Shown one piece after another: positions 51,821 to 61,361 of a DNA stretch of 64,000 bases (position 1 is the first letter of the stretch; each line of letters begins with the position of its first letter). A program made the position numbers and the translations under genes. The DNA lies in contig CALAKO010000101.1 of NCBI GenBank assembly GCA_937922955.1, forward strand, positions 1 through 64,000. The letters are read 5' to 3'. Below the pieces are notes generated by a model. The model had not been told where the DNA came from. It was given only the letters and a program-made list of their open reading frames with translations, and did not search any database. The stretch comes from an uncultured Peptococcaceae bacterium (GTDB taxonomy: Bacteria; Bacillota; Peptococcia; Peptococcales; Peptococcaceae).

Positions 51821-54012
51821 GTCATCAAGTTGGATTCGAAGACCTGATTAAGGTCGTTTTAGAGAATAACCCACAATCAGACACTGTGCTGATTGAGGAG
51901 GCCTATGAATTTGCGCGTGAAATGCATGAAGGACAGTATCGTAAATCCGGTGAGCCGTACATCATTCATCCGGTTAATGTTGCTATTGTTTTGGCTGATC
52001 TTGGCATGGATGACAACGCCATCGCTGCCGGATTGCTGCATGATGTCGTCGAAGACACCGATTGCAGCAGTCTTGATCTGGAACGTAAATTCAATAAAGA
52101 AGTAGCCTTTCTTGTTGAAGGGGTCACCAAACTCGATAAGATTCAATGCCATTCTAAAGAAGAACGACAGCTTGAAAGTTATCGTAAAATGTTTGTGGCC
52201 ATGGCGCAGGATATTCGTGTCATTATCATCAAGCTGGCCGACCGCTTGCACAATATGCGTACCATGAGTTTCCAGTCACCGGAGAAGCAAAAACGCATTG
52301 CTCAGGAAACATTGGAAATTTATTCGCCATTGGCTGATCGTTTGGGGATTATCAAGCTCAAATGGGAACTGGAAGATTTATCGCTTCGTTATCTGGAACC
52401 GGAAATTTACTACGACCTTGTTGAGCGAATTTCCATGAAACGTCAAGAACGTTTGGAATACATTGATGAAGTTATTCGTGATTTGAAGCGTGAAATGGAT
52501 GCGGTGCATCTGGAATACGAGATTGGCGGCCGCCCTAAACATTTCTACAGCATCTACCGAAAAATGGTCAATAAGCACAAAGACCTTGATGAAATCTATG
52601 ATTTGATTGCGATTCGTGTGCTGGTTAACAGTGTGCAGGATTGCTACATTGTTTTGGGGTTGGTACACTCCCTATGGAAACCAGTACCTGGGCGTATTAA
52701 AGACTATATTGCGATGCCAAAACCGAACTTGTATCAATCGCTGCATACCACAGTAATTGGGCCGCGTGGGGAACGCTTCGAAATTCAGATTCGTACGTTC
52801 GAAATGCATCAGATCGCTGAATATGGGGTTGCTGCGCATTGGTTGTACAAGCAAAACGGTGGCAGCATGCAGACCAAGGATGCCAATCAGCTGGATTGGC
52901 TGCAAAAGCTCAAAGAACTGCAGCAAGATGCCGTAGACAGCAAAGAATTTCTGGACAATATTAAGCTGGAGCTTTTCAGCGACAGTGTCTTTGTTTTCTC
53001 ACCGGCCAGCGAAGTGTACGAATTCCCAATTGGTTCCGGTCCGCTGGACTTTGCCTATCGAGTGCACACCGAAATCGGGAACCAATGCGTTGGCGCCAAA
53101 GTCAATGGTAAGATTGTGCCGTTTGACTATGAGCTGCAAACGGGTGACACAGTTGAAATTCTGCGTTCCAAAAACAGTCGAGGACCAAACAGCAACTGGC
53201 TGAAACTGGTCAAAACGCCACAGGCGAAAAACAAAATCCGTGCTTGGCTTAAGAAAAACAAACGTGAGGAAAACCTCAAAGCGGGAAAGGACGCACTGGA
53301 GCATTACGTTAAGGCGCATCATTCCGGCGCAGAGTCGATTTTCCTTAATGTAGACAACATTAACCGCATCTGCAACAAACTGGGCTATAAAACCAGCGAT
53401 GACCTTTATGTAGGGATCGGCGTTGGCGGCGTCAGCACCATGCAAGTGATCAACCGCATGCGTGACGAGTTCAAGAGCGCATTGGCGGAACTGGAAACCC
53501 AGGATACAGCCAAAGAAGTGGACGCACAGCTGAATGCCAAGAGCAATCGACGTGGTTCAGGCAAAAAGAACATTGGCGGGATTTCCATCCAGGGCATGGG
53601 TGATGTCGATGTGAAATTTGCGAACTGCTGCAAACCAGTACCGGGAGATCCGATTGTTGGTTATATTACACGTGGCAGCGGCATCACCGTTCACCATCGT
53701 GAATGCAAAAACATTCAGGGGCTCAGCGATAAAGATCGTGCGCGTCTGATTGATGTCAACTGGGAAGGGTATGAGAACTCTGTTTACGAAGTGCAGATTT
53801 TCGTTGAAGCCCTTGACCGTCCAAAAATTACACCAGATGTTATGGCGTTGATCAACGATTCGCACGTTCACATTGTGTCCATTACCTCGCGCGTCAAAGA
53901 ACACATGGCATTGATGGAAATTACAGCGGAAGTCAGTGATTTGCAGGAACTGAATGTTGTTATGGAAAAAATCAACGCCATTCCGGACGTCTTTACCGTG
54001 CGGCGCGATTGA
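51817..54012 (+). CDS. relA: (p)ppGpp synthetase/hydrolase, RelA/SpoT family (Rel)
   Basis: Long bifunctional Rel enzyme of the stringent response, 731 residues. HD hydrolase domain with HDVVEDT; synthetase with [13 protein letters not shown] and [22 protein letters not shown] domain ([14 protein letters not shown]); and C-terminal ACT domain. Both active sites look intact, so synthesis and hydrolysis are expected. ATG overlaps the recJ-like stop, GGGAGG just upstream. Followed by dtd as in most Firmicutes. Confidence 0.96.
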   Translation: MSHQVGFEDLIKVVLENNPQSDTVLIEEAYEFAREMHEGQYRKSGEPYIIHPVNVAIVLADLGMDDNAIAAGLLHDVVEDTDCSSLDLERKFNKEVAFLVEGVTKLDKIQCHSKEERQLESYRKMFVAMAQDIRVIIIKLADRLHNMRTMSFQSPEKQKRIAQETLEIYSPLADRLGIIKLKWELEDLSLRYLEPEIYYDLVERISMKRQERLEYIDEVIRDLKREMDAVHLEYEIGGRPKHFYSIYRKMVNKHKDLDEIYDLIAIRVLVNSVQDCYIVLGLVHSLWKPVPGRIKDYIAMPKPNLYQSLHTTVIGPRGERFEIQIRTFEMHQIAEYGVAAHWLYKQNGGSMQTKDANQLDWLQKLKELQQDAVDSKEFLDNIKLELFSDSVFVFSPASEVYEFPIGSGPLDFAYRVHTEIGNQCVGAKVNGKIVPFDYELQTGDTVEILRSKNSRGPNSNWLKLVKTPQAKNKIRAWLKKNKREENLKAGKDALEHYVKAHHSGAESIFLNVDNINRICNKLGYKTSDDLYVGIGVGGVSTMQVINRMRDEFKSALAELETQDTAKEVDAQLNAKSNRRGSGKKNIGGISIQGMGDVDVKFANCCKPVPGDPIVGYITRGSGITVHHRECKNIQGLSDKDRARLIDVNWEGYENSVYEVQIFVEALDRPKITPDVMALINDSHVHIVSITSRVKEHMALMEITAEVSDLQELNVVMEKINAIPDVFTVRRD

Positions 54013-54028
54013 TGAGAGGAGACAGGCA

Positions 54029-54478
54029 ATGCGTGCAGTTGTACAGCGGGTGAAAGAAGCCCGCGTTGAAGTGGAGAACGAAACCGTCGGTGCCATTGAT
54101 GGCGGCCTGCTGGTTTTTCTCGGTGTGACCCATGAAGATACCGAGAAAGATGCTAAATATTTGGCTGAAAAAATAGCAGGACTGCGTATTTTCGAAGACG
54201 CCGACGATAAAATGAATCTATCGGTGCAGGATGTTGGTGGCAGTGTGCTCAGCGTCTCACAATTCACGCTGTTTGGGGACTGTCGCCGTGGACGTCGCCC
54301 ATCCTTTACGGAGGCCGCTGGGGCCGAACAGGGCAAGGCACTTTATGAGGCTTTTAATGAAGCCTTGCGCGGACAGGGGCTGGTTGTGGAAACCGGTCGG
54401 TTTCAAGCACATATGGAAGTGTCCTTGATCAACGATGGTCCTGTCACCATGCTTTTGGATTCAACAAAACAATTTTAG
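54029..54478 (+). CDS. dtd: D-aminoacyl-tRNA deacylase
   Basis: Hydrolyses D-aminoacyl-tRNA and Gly-tRNA-Ala. 149 residues, normal length. Starts [15 protein letters not shown]; the chirality motif [10 protein letters not shown] and the C-terminal proofreading motif [12 protein letters not shown] (cross-subunit Gly-cisPro region) are intact. AGAGGAGACAGG is just upstream of ATG 54029. The rel-dtd order is a conserved Firmicutes arrangement. Confidence 0.96.
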   Translation: MRAVVQRVKEARVEVENETVGAIDGGLLVFLGVTHEDTEKDAKYLAEKIAGLRIFEDADDKMNLSVQDVGGSVLSVSQFTLFGDCRRGRRPSFTEAAGAEQGKALYEAFNEALRGQGLVVETGRFQAHMEVSLINDGPVTMLLDSTKQF

Positions 54479-54498
54479 AAAACGAGGGTAGCAATACC

Positions 54499-55122
54499 AT
54501 GAAATTACATACACTAGTCGTAGGACCATTAGAGGAAAACTGTTACATCATCTATGATGACGCCTCCAAAGAAGCGTTCATCATCGACCCCGGTGCCGAT
54601 GCTGAGCAGATTATGGCGGCCATCGATGCAGAGGGTCTGCAGCCACAGCTGATTGTCAACACCCATGGTCACTGGGATCACGTTGGTGCAGTGACAGCAC
54701 TCAAGGAGAAATACGGGATTCCGTTTTATTTGCATGCCGCCGATGAGGAGTGGCTGCGTGAACCGCTCTGCCGCCTGTTGGGCAATGGCGTGTCGCCAGA
54801 ATTGACCGTGGACCATTATTTGAATGATGGTGCTGTGCTTATGCTGGCTGGTGAACCGCTGCGTGTGATTCATACCCCAGGACATACCAAAGGCGGCTGC
54901 GTGCTTTGGTTGGAAGGGGCAAATGTGGCCTTTACTGGCGACACCCTTTTCAAAGGCACTATTGGCCGTACCGATTTTCCTGGCGGCAGTTATGACGATA
55001 TTCTGACGAGTGTGCAGGAAAAACTGGCGCCGCTGCCGGACGAGTGCGTGGTGTATCCGGGGCATGGGCCAAAGAGTACCATGGAGTGGGAGCGCAAGCA
55101 CAATCCATACATGCGTTACTAA
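54499..55122 (+). CDS. Metallo-beta-lactamase-fold hydrolase (glyoxalase II-like)
   Basis: 207 residues. Metal motif NTHGHWDHVGAV (H-x-H-x-D-H), then HTPGHTKGGC, FTGDTLF and PGHGPKSTMEWE complete the dinuclear site. It belongs to the YcbL-like group; its substrate is unknown and true glyoxalase II activity should not be assumed. Located between dtd and hisS, a position conserved in related genomes (dtd-MBL-hisS). Confidence 0.92.
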   Translation: MKLHTLVVGPLEENCYIIYDDASKEAFIIDPGADAEQIMAAIDAEGLQPQLIVNTHGHWDHVGAVTALKEKYGIPFYLHAADEEWLREPLCRLLGNGVSPELTVDHYLNDGAVLMLAGEPLRVIHTPGHTKGGCVLWLEGANVAFTGDTLFKGTIGRTDFPGGSYDDILTSVQEKLAPLPDECVVYPGHGPKSTMEWERKHNPYMRY

Positions 55123-55129
55123 GCCTGGG

Positions 55130-55158
55130 TTGACAAAGGGCGAACCCTTCGATACAAT
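55130..55158 (+). promoter_or_regulatory. Promoter of hisS-aspS
   Basis: TTGACA, exactly 17 bases, TACAAT: near-consensus. The spacer carries AAGGG-CGAA-CCCTT, a small dyad that could be an operator. Confidence 0.82.
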
Positions 55159-55182
55159 TTTTATATATCTTTGTGGACAAAG

Positions 55183-55208
55183 GTTCGTTGTGGAAGCAAC
55201 GAACTTTT
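55183..55208 (+). terminator. Hairpin in the hisS leader, possible attenuator
   Basis: Perfect 8-bp stem GTTCGTTG/CAACGAAC with a 6-base loop and four T, between the promoter and the hisS ribosome site. Too short a leader for a T-box. Confidence 0.6.
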
Positions 55209-55232
55209 CACTCTATAAACGGAGGCAAGAAA

Positions 55233-56486
55233 ATGCTAACAACGAAACCGAGAGGAACCAATGATTTTCTGCCAGATGAGGTGGAAAAATGGCAGTATCT
55301 CGAGGGATTAATTCGTGACCTCTTTGCGGACTATCATTACAAAGAGATTCGTACCCCGATTTTCGAACACACTGAACTGTTTTTGCGCAGTGTGGGCGAA
55401 ACATCCGATATTGTTTCAAAAGAAATGTATTCTTTCGAAGATAAGGGCCTGCGTCATGTGACGCTGCGTCCAGAAGGCACGGCTGGCACCGTGCGTGCGT
55501 TTGTGGAAAACAAACTGTTTGCACAGTCGCTGCCGGTCAAACTTTATTACACTGGTCCAATGTTCCGCTATGACCAACCACAGGCAGGGCGTTATCGCCA
55601 GTTCCATCAATTTGGCTGTGAGGTGCTTGGCAGCGCCGATCCAATGGTGGATGCAGAAGTCATCAGCTTTGCGGTGGATCTTTTCACCAAGCTGGGGCTG
55701 CAAAGCCTGAGCGTGCTCATTAATACCGTTGGCTGCGATCATTGCCGCCCTCGCTATCAGCAGGCACTGAAGGATTATTTCAGCCAGTACAAAGATCAGC
55801 TCTGCCCAACCTGTTTGGATCGTTTGGAAAAGAATCCACTGCGTCTGCTCGACTGCAAGGAAGAGGGCTGCAAAGCGGTGGCTGCTCATGCGCCAACAAC
55901 ATTGGATTATGCATGCGACGATTGCAAATCGCATTTTGAAAAAGTCTGCGCTTACCTTGAAAGCGTTGGCATCAAGTATGACGTAGACACCACCTTGGTG
56001 CGTGGGTTGGATTATTATACCCAGACTGCATTTGAAGTTATTATGAATAAAGTTGGCAGTCAGCAGAATGCCATCTGCGGTGGCGGACGTTACAATAAAC
56101 TCGTCAGCGAAGTTGGCGGCGATGACATTCCTGGCATGGGCTTTGCCGCTGGGATGGAACGCGTGTTGTTGACGGTGGAAGAAGAAGGCATCGTCCTTCC
56201 TGTAAAAGACGACATTGATGTTTATGTGGCGCCGCTTGGCGATGCGGCCAAGGAAGTCTGCTTTAAGCTTACCCATGATCTGAGACAGCAGGGCATGGTG
56301 GTTGAAACCGACTACCTGTCTAAGAGTATGAAGGCACAGATGAAGGCTGCCGATAAGAACCATGCAAGATATACCGTCATTATTGGTGACGATGAACTGG
56401 CGAACAATGTGGCAGTGGTGCGCGATATGCACAACAGCACACAGGAAAATGTTCCCCTTGATGAAGTTATTAATTACGTAAAGTGA
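55233..56486 (+). CDS. hisS: Histidyl-tRNA synthetase
   Basis: Class II synthetase charging tRNA-His, 417 residues. Motif 1 region KEIRTPIFEHTELF, motif 2 MFRYDQPQAGRYRQFHQFGCEVLG, histidine motifs LVRGLDYYTQTAFEV and GGGRYNKLV, and the C-terminal anticodon domain. An insertion with two CxxC pairs (CDHCRP, CPTC, CKEEGC, CDDC; about 180-250) resembles the zinc-ribbon-like insert of some Firmicutes HisRS. ATG 55233 is 7 bases after GGAGG. Start of hisS-aspS pair, 9 bases apart. Confidence 0.95.
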   Translation: MLTTKPRGTNDFLPDEVEKWQYLEGLIRDLFADYHYKEIRTPIFEHTELFLRSVGETSDIVSKEMYSFEDKGLRHVTLRPEGTAGTVRAFVENKLFAQSLPVKLYYTGPMFRYDQPQAGRYRQFHQFGCEVLGSADPMVDAEVISFAVDLFTKLGLQSLSVLINTVGCDHCRPRYQQALKDYFSQYKDQLCPTCLDRLEKNPLRLLDCKEEGCKAVAAHAPTTLDYACDDCKSHFEKVCAYLESVGIKYDVDTTLVRGLDYYTQTAFEVIMNKVGSQQNAICGGGRYNKLVSEVGGDDIPGMGFAAGMERVLLTVEEEGIVLPVKDDIDVYVAPLGDAAKEVCFKLTHDLRQQGMVVETDYLSKSMKAQMKAADKNHARYTVIIGDDELANNVAVVRDMHNSTQENVPLDEVINYVK

Positions 56487-56495
56487 GGCCAAAAT

Positions 56496-58301
56496 ATGTT
56501 ACCGTTAAAGAGAACCCATTATTGCACCCAGCTTTCTCTTGACAATGTCAACGAAGAGGTCATTGTTACTGGTTGGGTACAAAAACGCCGTGACCATGGC
56601 GGTGTTATCTTTATTGACTTGCGCGACCGTTCTGGGATTGTTCAGGTTACTGTAAACCCAGAATTGTGCGACGCTGATGTTTTTGCGCGTGCAGAACATG
56701 TGCGCAGCGAATACGTGCTTGGTGTTCGCGGGACTGTGCGCCCTCGTCCAGAAGGCATGGAAAACGATAAGCTTGCTACTGGTCAGATTGACGTGATTGC
56801 CACCGAACTGATCATTTATAATGCTGCAAAAACCCCTCCATACGCACTCATCGATGACACTGATGTTGACGAAAACATTCGTCTTAAATACCGTTATCTC
56901 GATTTGCGTCGTCCAATCATGCAGAAAAACCTGCAGATGCGCCATCAGGTGCTGAAGAGCGTGCGCGATTATCTCGACGAACGTGGCTTCTGGGAAATTG
57001 AAACCCCAATTCTTATGAGAAGCACCCCAGAAGGCGCACGTGACTTCCTGGTGCCTAGTCGTGTTAATGCAGGCTCCTTCTATGCACTGCCACAGTCTCC
57101 ACAGCAGTACAAGCAGTTGCTCATGGTCAGCGGCATGGAAAAATATTTCCAGGTTGCTCGCTGCTTCCGTGACGAAGACCTGCGTGCAGACCGTCAGCCA
57201 GAATTTACTCAGCTCGACTTGGAAATGAGCTTTGTGGATGAAGAAGAAGTCATGGAACTCACGGAAAACATGGTGGCTCATGCGTTCAAAGAAGTGCTGG
57301 GTGTGGACATTCCACTGCCACTGCCACGTATGACCTGGGCCGAAGCCATGAGCCGTTATGGTTCCGACAAGCCAGACACCCGTTTTGGCCTTGAACTGAT
57401 CGAACTCTCTGATGTGGTTCGTGGCGGCAGCGGTTTCAAGGTGTTTGATGCAGCGCTCGAAAACGGTGGTACCGTTAAGGCGCTCAACGCTAAAGGCATG
57501 GCCGATCTCAGTCGTCGTGAATTGGACGCACTGGGCAAATACGTTGCCATTTATGGGGCAAAAGGGTTGGCTTATTTTGTTATGCAGCCAGATGGCAGCA
57601 TTAAGTCTCCAATCACTAAATTCCTTAGCGACGACATGGTTAAAGCCATTTGTGAAGCCACTGATGCAGAAGTGGGCGACGTCATCTTCTTTGGCGCTGA
57701 CAGCCACAAGATTGTCAATGACAGCCTTGGTCACTTGCGTCTGGAACTCGCTCGCAAGCGCAACCTCATCGATGAAAGCAAGTTCAACTTGTTGTGGGTT
57801 ACCGAATTCCCACTCTTCGAATGGAGCGAGGAAGAAAAACGCTACACCGCTATGCATCACCCATTTACTGCGCCAATCGAAGAAGACCTCGAAAAATACG
57901 GCGATCAGCTGGATAAGATTCGTTCCCGCGCTTATGACATCGTTCTCAACGGTGTCGAACTTGGCGGCGGCAGCATCCGTATCCATGACCGCGCGCTGCA
58001 GGAAAAAATGTTTGACCTGCTTGGTCTTTCTGAAGACGTATATCGTGAACGCTTTAGCATGCTCTTGGATGCGTTTGAATATGGTGCACCACCACATGGT
58101 GGTTTGGCAATTGGTATCGACCGCATGCTGATGCTGATGGCAAAACGCGACACCATTCGTGACGTGATCGCTTTCCCTAAAACTCAGAATGCTGCTGACC
58201 TCATGGCCGATGCACCTTCTCAGGTTGACCGCAAACAGCTGCGTGAATTGCATATTAAAGTCGACATTAAAGAAAAAGACAAAACGCCAAGCGCAGAATA
58301 A
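56496..58301 (+). CDS. aspS: Aspartyl-tRNA synthetase
   Basis: Class IIb synthetase, 601 residues, full bacterial type with the GAD insertion domain. N-terminal OB-fold (VTGWVQKRRDHGGVIFIDLRD in two parts), motif 1 and 2 (ETPILMRSTPEGARDFLVPSR; FRDEDLRADRQPEFTQLD), and motif 3 GIDRMLMLM. The AspRS/AsnRS decision (discriminating or not) rests on residues I cannot assign with confidence. Last gene of hisS-aspS before a terminator. Confidence 0.95.
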   Translation: MLPLKRTHYCTQLSLDNVNEEVIVTGWVQKRRDHGGVIFIDLRDRSGIVQVTVNPELCDADVFARAEHVRSEYVLGVRGTVRPRPEGMENDKLATGQIDVIATELIIYNAAKTPPYALIDDTDVDENIRLKYRYLDLRRPIMQKNLQMRHQVLKSVRDYLDERGFWEIETPILMRSTPEGARDFLVPSRVNAGSFYALPQSPQQYKQLLMVSGMEKYFQVARCFRDEDLRADRQPEFTQLDLEMSFVDEEEVMELTENMVAHAFKEVLGVDIPLPLPRMTWAEAMSRYGSDKPDTRFGLELIELSDVVRGGSGFKVFDAALENGGTVKALNAKGMADLSRRELDALGKYVAIYGAKGLAYFVMQPDGSIKSPITKFLSDDMVKAICEATDAEVGDVIFFGADSHKIVNDSLGHLRLELARKRNLIDESKFNLLWVTEFPLFEWSEEEKRYTAMHHPFTAPIEEDLEKYGDQLDKIRSRAYDIVLNGVELGGGSIRIHDRALQEKMFDLLGLSEDVYRERFSMLLDAFEYGAPPHGGLAIGIDRMLMLMAKRDTIRDVIAFPKTQNAADLMADAPSQVDRKQLRELHIKVDIKEKDKTPSAE

Positions 58302-58312
58302 TCCTTCGACAA

Positions 58313-58348
58313 ACAGTCCCAGTCAATGCACATTGGCTGGGATTTTTT
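58313..58348 (+). terminator. Terminator after aspS
   Basis: Stem TCCCAGTCAATG/CATTGGCTGGGA (one mismatch) with a tiny loop and six T. Confidence 0.9.
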
Positions 58349-58385
58349 GCAACCAGGCATAAAATATAGGAAGGAATGAAGCAGG

Positions 58386-59039
58386 ATGCAGGAAGAAGAA
58401 AAGATTTTTGCCGGCAAGCTTTTTAATAATCAGTGCGAAGAATTAAAGGCGATAAAAAAAAGAATGCATGAGATCAATCGTCAGGTGAACCAGATGGCGG
58501 AATGGGATTCGGAGCGTGAAGAACTGCTGCGCGGCGCTTTTGCAGAAATTGGCAAAACGTTTCATTTTGTGGGGCCGGTACATATCAACTACGGCACGCA
58601 TACTTACATCGGTGAGAATTTCTTTGCAAATTTTAATTTTACCGTCATGGACGATGCGAGGGTGTTCATTGGTGACAATGTGGCGATTGGACCGAATGTG
58701 TCGCTTCTGGCGACGAACCACCCGTTGATTGCGCAGGAGCGAATGGGACTGGATGAAAATGGCAATACAACGCTGGCAGAATACGCCGAAGACATTCACA
58801 TCGGCAACAATGTGTGGCTGGCGGCGAATGTGTGCGTGATTGGCGGTGTGACGATTGGCGATGGCGCGGTGATCGGTGCAGGCAGCGTGGTTACGCGCGA
58901 CATTCCGGCAGGCTATCTGGCTGTTGGCGTGCCTTGCAAACCGCTGCGGCCAATTACAGAAGCGGACAGCGTTCAGGATCGCTTGCTGCCAGAGGATGCG
59001 GAGTATTTTCGCAATAACTTCCCGGGATTTAACAGCTGA
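58386..59039 (+). CDS. Hexapeptide sugar O-acetyltransferase (maltose/galactoside type)
   Basis: Acetyl-CoA-dependent acetyltransferase of the LacA/Maa group, 217 residues, trimeric left-handed beta-helix. N-terminal Mac domain (about 1-55, EEKIFAGKLFNN), then hexapeptide repeats, the catalytic-region ATNHPLIAQER, NVWLAANVCVIGGVTIGDGAVIGAGSVVTRDI (in two halves) and GVPCKPLR. Sugar specificity unknown. It is monocistronic and followed by a non-coding region with the 6S RNA candidate. Confidence 0.9.
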   Translation: MQEEEKIFAGKLFNNQCEELKAIKKRMHEINRQVNQMAEWDSEREELLRGAFAEIGKTFHFVGPVHINYGTHTYIGENFFANFNFTVMDDARVFIGDNVAIGPNVSLLATNHPLIAQERMGLDENGNTTLAEYAEDIHIGNNVWLAANVCVIGGVTIGDGAVIGAGSVVTRDIPAGYLAVGVPCKPLRPITEADSVQDRLLPEDAEYFRNNFPGFNS

Positions 59040-59102
59040 AGGTTTCTTTACAGAAACATGTCGGAAAGTTAACGCAAAACGCTAAAATGTGCGCGAAGGT
59101 CG

Positions 59103-59131
59103 TTGATAAAGCCCGACGGATGTGGTATAGT
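59103..59131 (+). promoter_or_regulatory. Promoter of the 6S RNA candidate
   Basis: TTGATA, exactly 17 bases, TGG-TATAGT. Places the RNA start near 59138. Confidence 0.75.
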
Positions 59132-59137
59132 AAGTGC

Positions 59138-59385
59138 AAGGAATCATCCTGCTACGTTTGTAAGTGCATGTGACACGTTTTGTTCCAACACTTTTCAAAA
59201 CGGGAGCTGACTCTTCACTCGCTGCATTGCAGCTCTTAATCGACGCAGCGCGTCGGTGATTGTATTGCTACAGAATGCGCGTGAGAAGCGCCCACCTGCT
59301 ATGGCAGGTTCAAAACCTCACTCCTTACGGCGGTGCGGGAGCTGATAAACCAATTAGCGACAGATCTTTGGTCTGTCGCTTTTTT
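59138..59385 (+). ncRNA. ssrS: 6S RNA candidate
   Basis: An independent transcription unit without an ORF, about 215 bases before its terminator. The 5' and 3' halves fold back on each other: ATCA with TGAT, GTAAG with CTTAC, GTGA with TCAC, GTTTTG with CAAAAC, GCATT with AATGC, GATT-type pairs, and a terminal hairpin CGACGC-AGC-GCGTCG exactly in the middle. An unpaired stretch on the 5' side faces a small hairpin ACCTGC-TATG-GCAGGT on the 3' side, as in the central bubble of 6S RNA. It would bind housekeeping RNA polymerase. Based on architecture, not on sequence match. Confidence 0.72.
59356..59385 (+). terminator. Terminator of the 6S RNA candidate
   Basis: Perfect 9-bp stem AGCGACAGA/TCTGTCGCT with a 7-base loop and six T. 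Confidence 0.93.
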
Positions 59386-59401
59386 GTTAGCTGGTCAGAT
59401 A

Positions 59402-59430
59402 TTGACAAGAGCAGGCTTTGCAGGTATCAT
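59402..59430 (+). promoter_or_regulatory. Promoter of the TrpR-like gene and thrC
   Basis: TTGACA, exactly 17 bases, TATCAT, 40 bases before the ATG; separates this operon from the 6S RNA unit. Confidence 0.75.
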
Positions 59431-59470
59431 AGTCGTAGTTTAATGCTTTAATATTGAAAAGAGGCCAGCG

Positions 59471-59785
59471 ATGTATAAACCAAATATTGAAAATGAAATG
59501 ATCGATGGTTTTTTTGAAGCCTTGTCGTTGGTGCAAACGCGCGAGGAGTATTACCGTTTCTTCGAGGACATCTGCACCGTTGGTGAGCTCAATGCCATCG
59601 CGCAGCGGCTGGAAGTTGCAAAAATGCTTGCTGATGAACAAACGTACACCCACATTGCCGAGGTTACCGGCGCCAGCACAGCAACGATCAGCCGTGTGAA
59701 AAAGTGTTTGAATTATGGGTCCGACGGCTACAAAATAGTGTTGGAACGATTGAAAGAAAAAGAAGAGGATGGACAAAACGCATGA
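59471..59785 (+). CDS. YerC/YecD-type TrpR-like DNA-binding protein
   Basis: A 104-residue helical protein of the TrpR/YerC superfamily. The helix-turn-helix is TYTHIAEVTGASTATISRVKKCL, here in the form AQRLEVAKML then the HTH. Such proteins are small repressors of unknown ligand. Its stop overlaps the thrC start (ATGA), so the two are coupled; control of threonine synthesis by this protein is a reasonable inference but no operator is evident at the promoter. Confidence 0.88.
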   Translation: MYKPNIENEMIDGFFEALSLVQTREEYYRFFEDICTVGELNAIAQRLEVAKMLADEQTYTHIAEVTGASTATISRVKKCLNYGSDGYKIVLERLKEKEEDGQNA

Positions 59786-61269
59786 AATACATCAGTACAA
59801 GAGATAATGCTGCTGGCGTAACGGCAGCAGAAGCCATTGTCAAAGGGATGGTGCCACAGGGCGGACTATACGTGCCGGAAACGATTCCGGCTTTGGATGA
59901 CGCAGCTCTGCGTGCCATGGTTGATTTAAGCTATCAAGATCTGGCGAAAAATATTCTGGCGTTGTATCTGGAAGATTTTGACCGTGATGAAATCAGCGAA
60001 ATGGTGGAAGCGGCTTATGATCCAGCCAGCTTTGACGATGCGGAAGTGGCGCCAGTGGTGAAGATCCAGGATGGACTGTATGCTCTTGAATTGTGGCACG
60101 GACCAACGGCCGCTTTCAAAGACATGGCTCTTCAACTGCTGCCACACCTTTTGGTGCATTCCATGCGCAAGACTGGTGTCGAAAAAGATGTGGTAATTTT
60201 AGTGGCCACTTCTGGCGACACTGGGAAAGCAGCGCTCGAAGGGTTCAAAGACGTTGAAGGCACCGCCATCATCGCTTTCTATCCAGATGGCGGCGTCAGT
60301 GAAGTGCAGGAATTGCAGATGCTCACCACTGGTGGCAGCAACACTTACACCTTTGCTGTCAAAGGCAACTTCGACGATTGTCAGCGCGCTGTTAAAGAAG
60401 CGTTTGCCAACGACGCGCTGTTGGCAGAAGTGGATGCTCTGGGCTGTCAGTTCTCCTCAGCGAACTCCATCAACTGGGGCCGTTTGCTGCCGCAGATTGT
60501 CTATTACTTCTCTGCTTACATGCAGCTTGTGCGCGGCGGCGACATTGCCTTTGGCGATCTGATCGACTTCACCGTGCCGACTGGCAACTTTGGCAACATT
60601 TTGGCTGGCTGGTTTGCGCGTGAAATGGGCCTACCAGTGGGCAAGCTTTATTGTGCCTCCAATGCCAACGATGTGCTGGACGATTTTATTCGCACTGGCG
60701 TTTATGATGCCAATCGTCCGTTTGTAAAAACCAACAGTCCTTCCATGGACATTCTCGTTTCCAGCAATTTGGAACGTTTCATTTATCTCATGAGCGATCG
60801 CAATGGCGCGGTCGTGGCTGAAGATATGCAGGCATTGGCAAAAGATGGGCGTTATCGTGTGGCCGATGAAGTGGTGGCACGGATGCAGAACGTGCTCGCC
60901 AGCGGCGCCATTGATGAAGCAGGCACCTTGGCCATCATCGGCGATGTTTTTGCCAAGACCGGCTACCTGCTGGATACCCATACCGCTGTCGGCGTAGGCG
61001 TTGCAGAAAAAGCCAACGATGGTCGTGTGATGGTGGTGGACTCTACGGCAAACCCATATAAATTTGTTGGCGCTGTTTGGCAGGCCGTGAATGGGGAAGC
61101 CAGCGATGCCAGCGATTTGGAACTGCTGGACACCCTTTCTGAAAAAACTGGTGTGCCGGTGCATCGTGCTTTGGCTGATCTTACCAGTAAACCAAAATGC
61201 GAACGCCGTTCCATCACGGTTGCTGACATCAATGATTCTGTGCTCGATATCATTAAGAGCCGCAAATAA
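59782..61269 (+). CDS. thrC: Threonine synthase
   Basis: PLP enzyme converting O-phosphohomoserine to threonine, 495 residues, the long class II type. N-terminal YISTRDNAAGVTAAEAIVKGMVPQGGLYVPE (family start in two parts), PLP lysine in GPTAAFKDMALQLLP, VATSGDTGKAALEGF, and FTVPTGNFGNILAGW for PLP phosphate. GAGG is about 13 bases upstream and the ATG overlaps the previous stop. No homoserine dehydrogenase or kinase is adjacent. Confidence 0.95.
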   Translation: MKYISTRDNAAGVTAAEAIVKGMVPQGGLYVPETIPALDDAALRAMVDLSYQDLAKNILALYLEDFDRDEISEMVEAAYDPASFDDAEVAPVVKIQDGLYALELWHGPTAAFKDMALQLLPHLLVHSMRKTGVEKDVVILVATSGDTGKAALEGFKDVEGTAIIAFYPDGGVSEVQELQMLTTGGSNTYTFAVKGNFDDCQRAVKEAFANDALLAEVDALGCQFSSANSINWGRLLPQIVYYFSAYMQLVRGGDIAFGDLIDFTVPTGNFGNILAGWFAREMGLPVGKLYCASNANDVLDDFIRTGVYDANRPFVKTNSPSMDILVSSNLERFIYLMSDRNGAVVAEDMQALAKDGRYRVADEVVARMQNVLASGAIDEAGTLAIIGDVFAKTGYLLDTHTAVGVGVAEKANDGRVMVVDSTANPYKFVGAVWQAVNGEASDASDLELLDTLSEKTGVPVHRALADLTSKPKCERRSITVADINDSVLDIIKSRK

Positions 61270-61286
61270 TTTTTCGATCACGCACG

Positions 61287-61321
61287 AACGCGCGTCATCT
61301 CAGCGATGACGCGCGTTTTTT
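61287..61321 (+). terminator. Terminator after thrC
   Basis: Perfect 13-bp stem AACGCGCGTCATC/GATGACGCGCGTT with 4-base loop and six T. Confidence 0.95.
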
Positions 61322-61326
61322 GATGG

Positions 61327-61355
61327 TTTGCAGATTTCGCAATTTCAAGTATAAT
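61327..61355 (+). promoter_or_regulatory. Promoter of sfsA, 6 bases before its start codon
   Basis: TTTGCA, 17 bases, TATAAT. The -10 ends 6 bases before the sfsA ATG, so transcription would start at or next to the start codon. Confidence 0.65.
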
Positions 61356-61361
61356 GAAGGC

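Noticed and set aside
56505..58253. Long minus-strand ORF of 582 codons opposite aspS
   Set aside because: It is the antisense shadow of a strongly biased coding frame; it has no ribosome site and its protein is compositionally odd.
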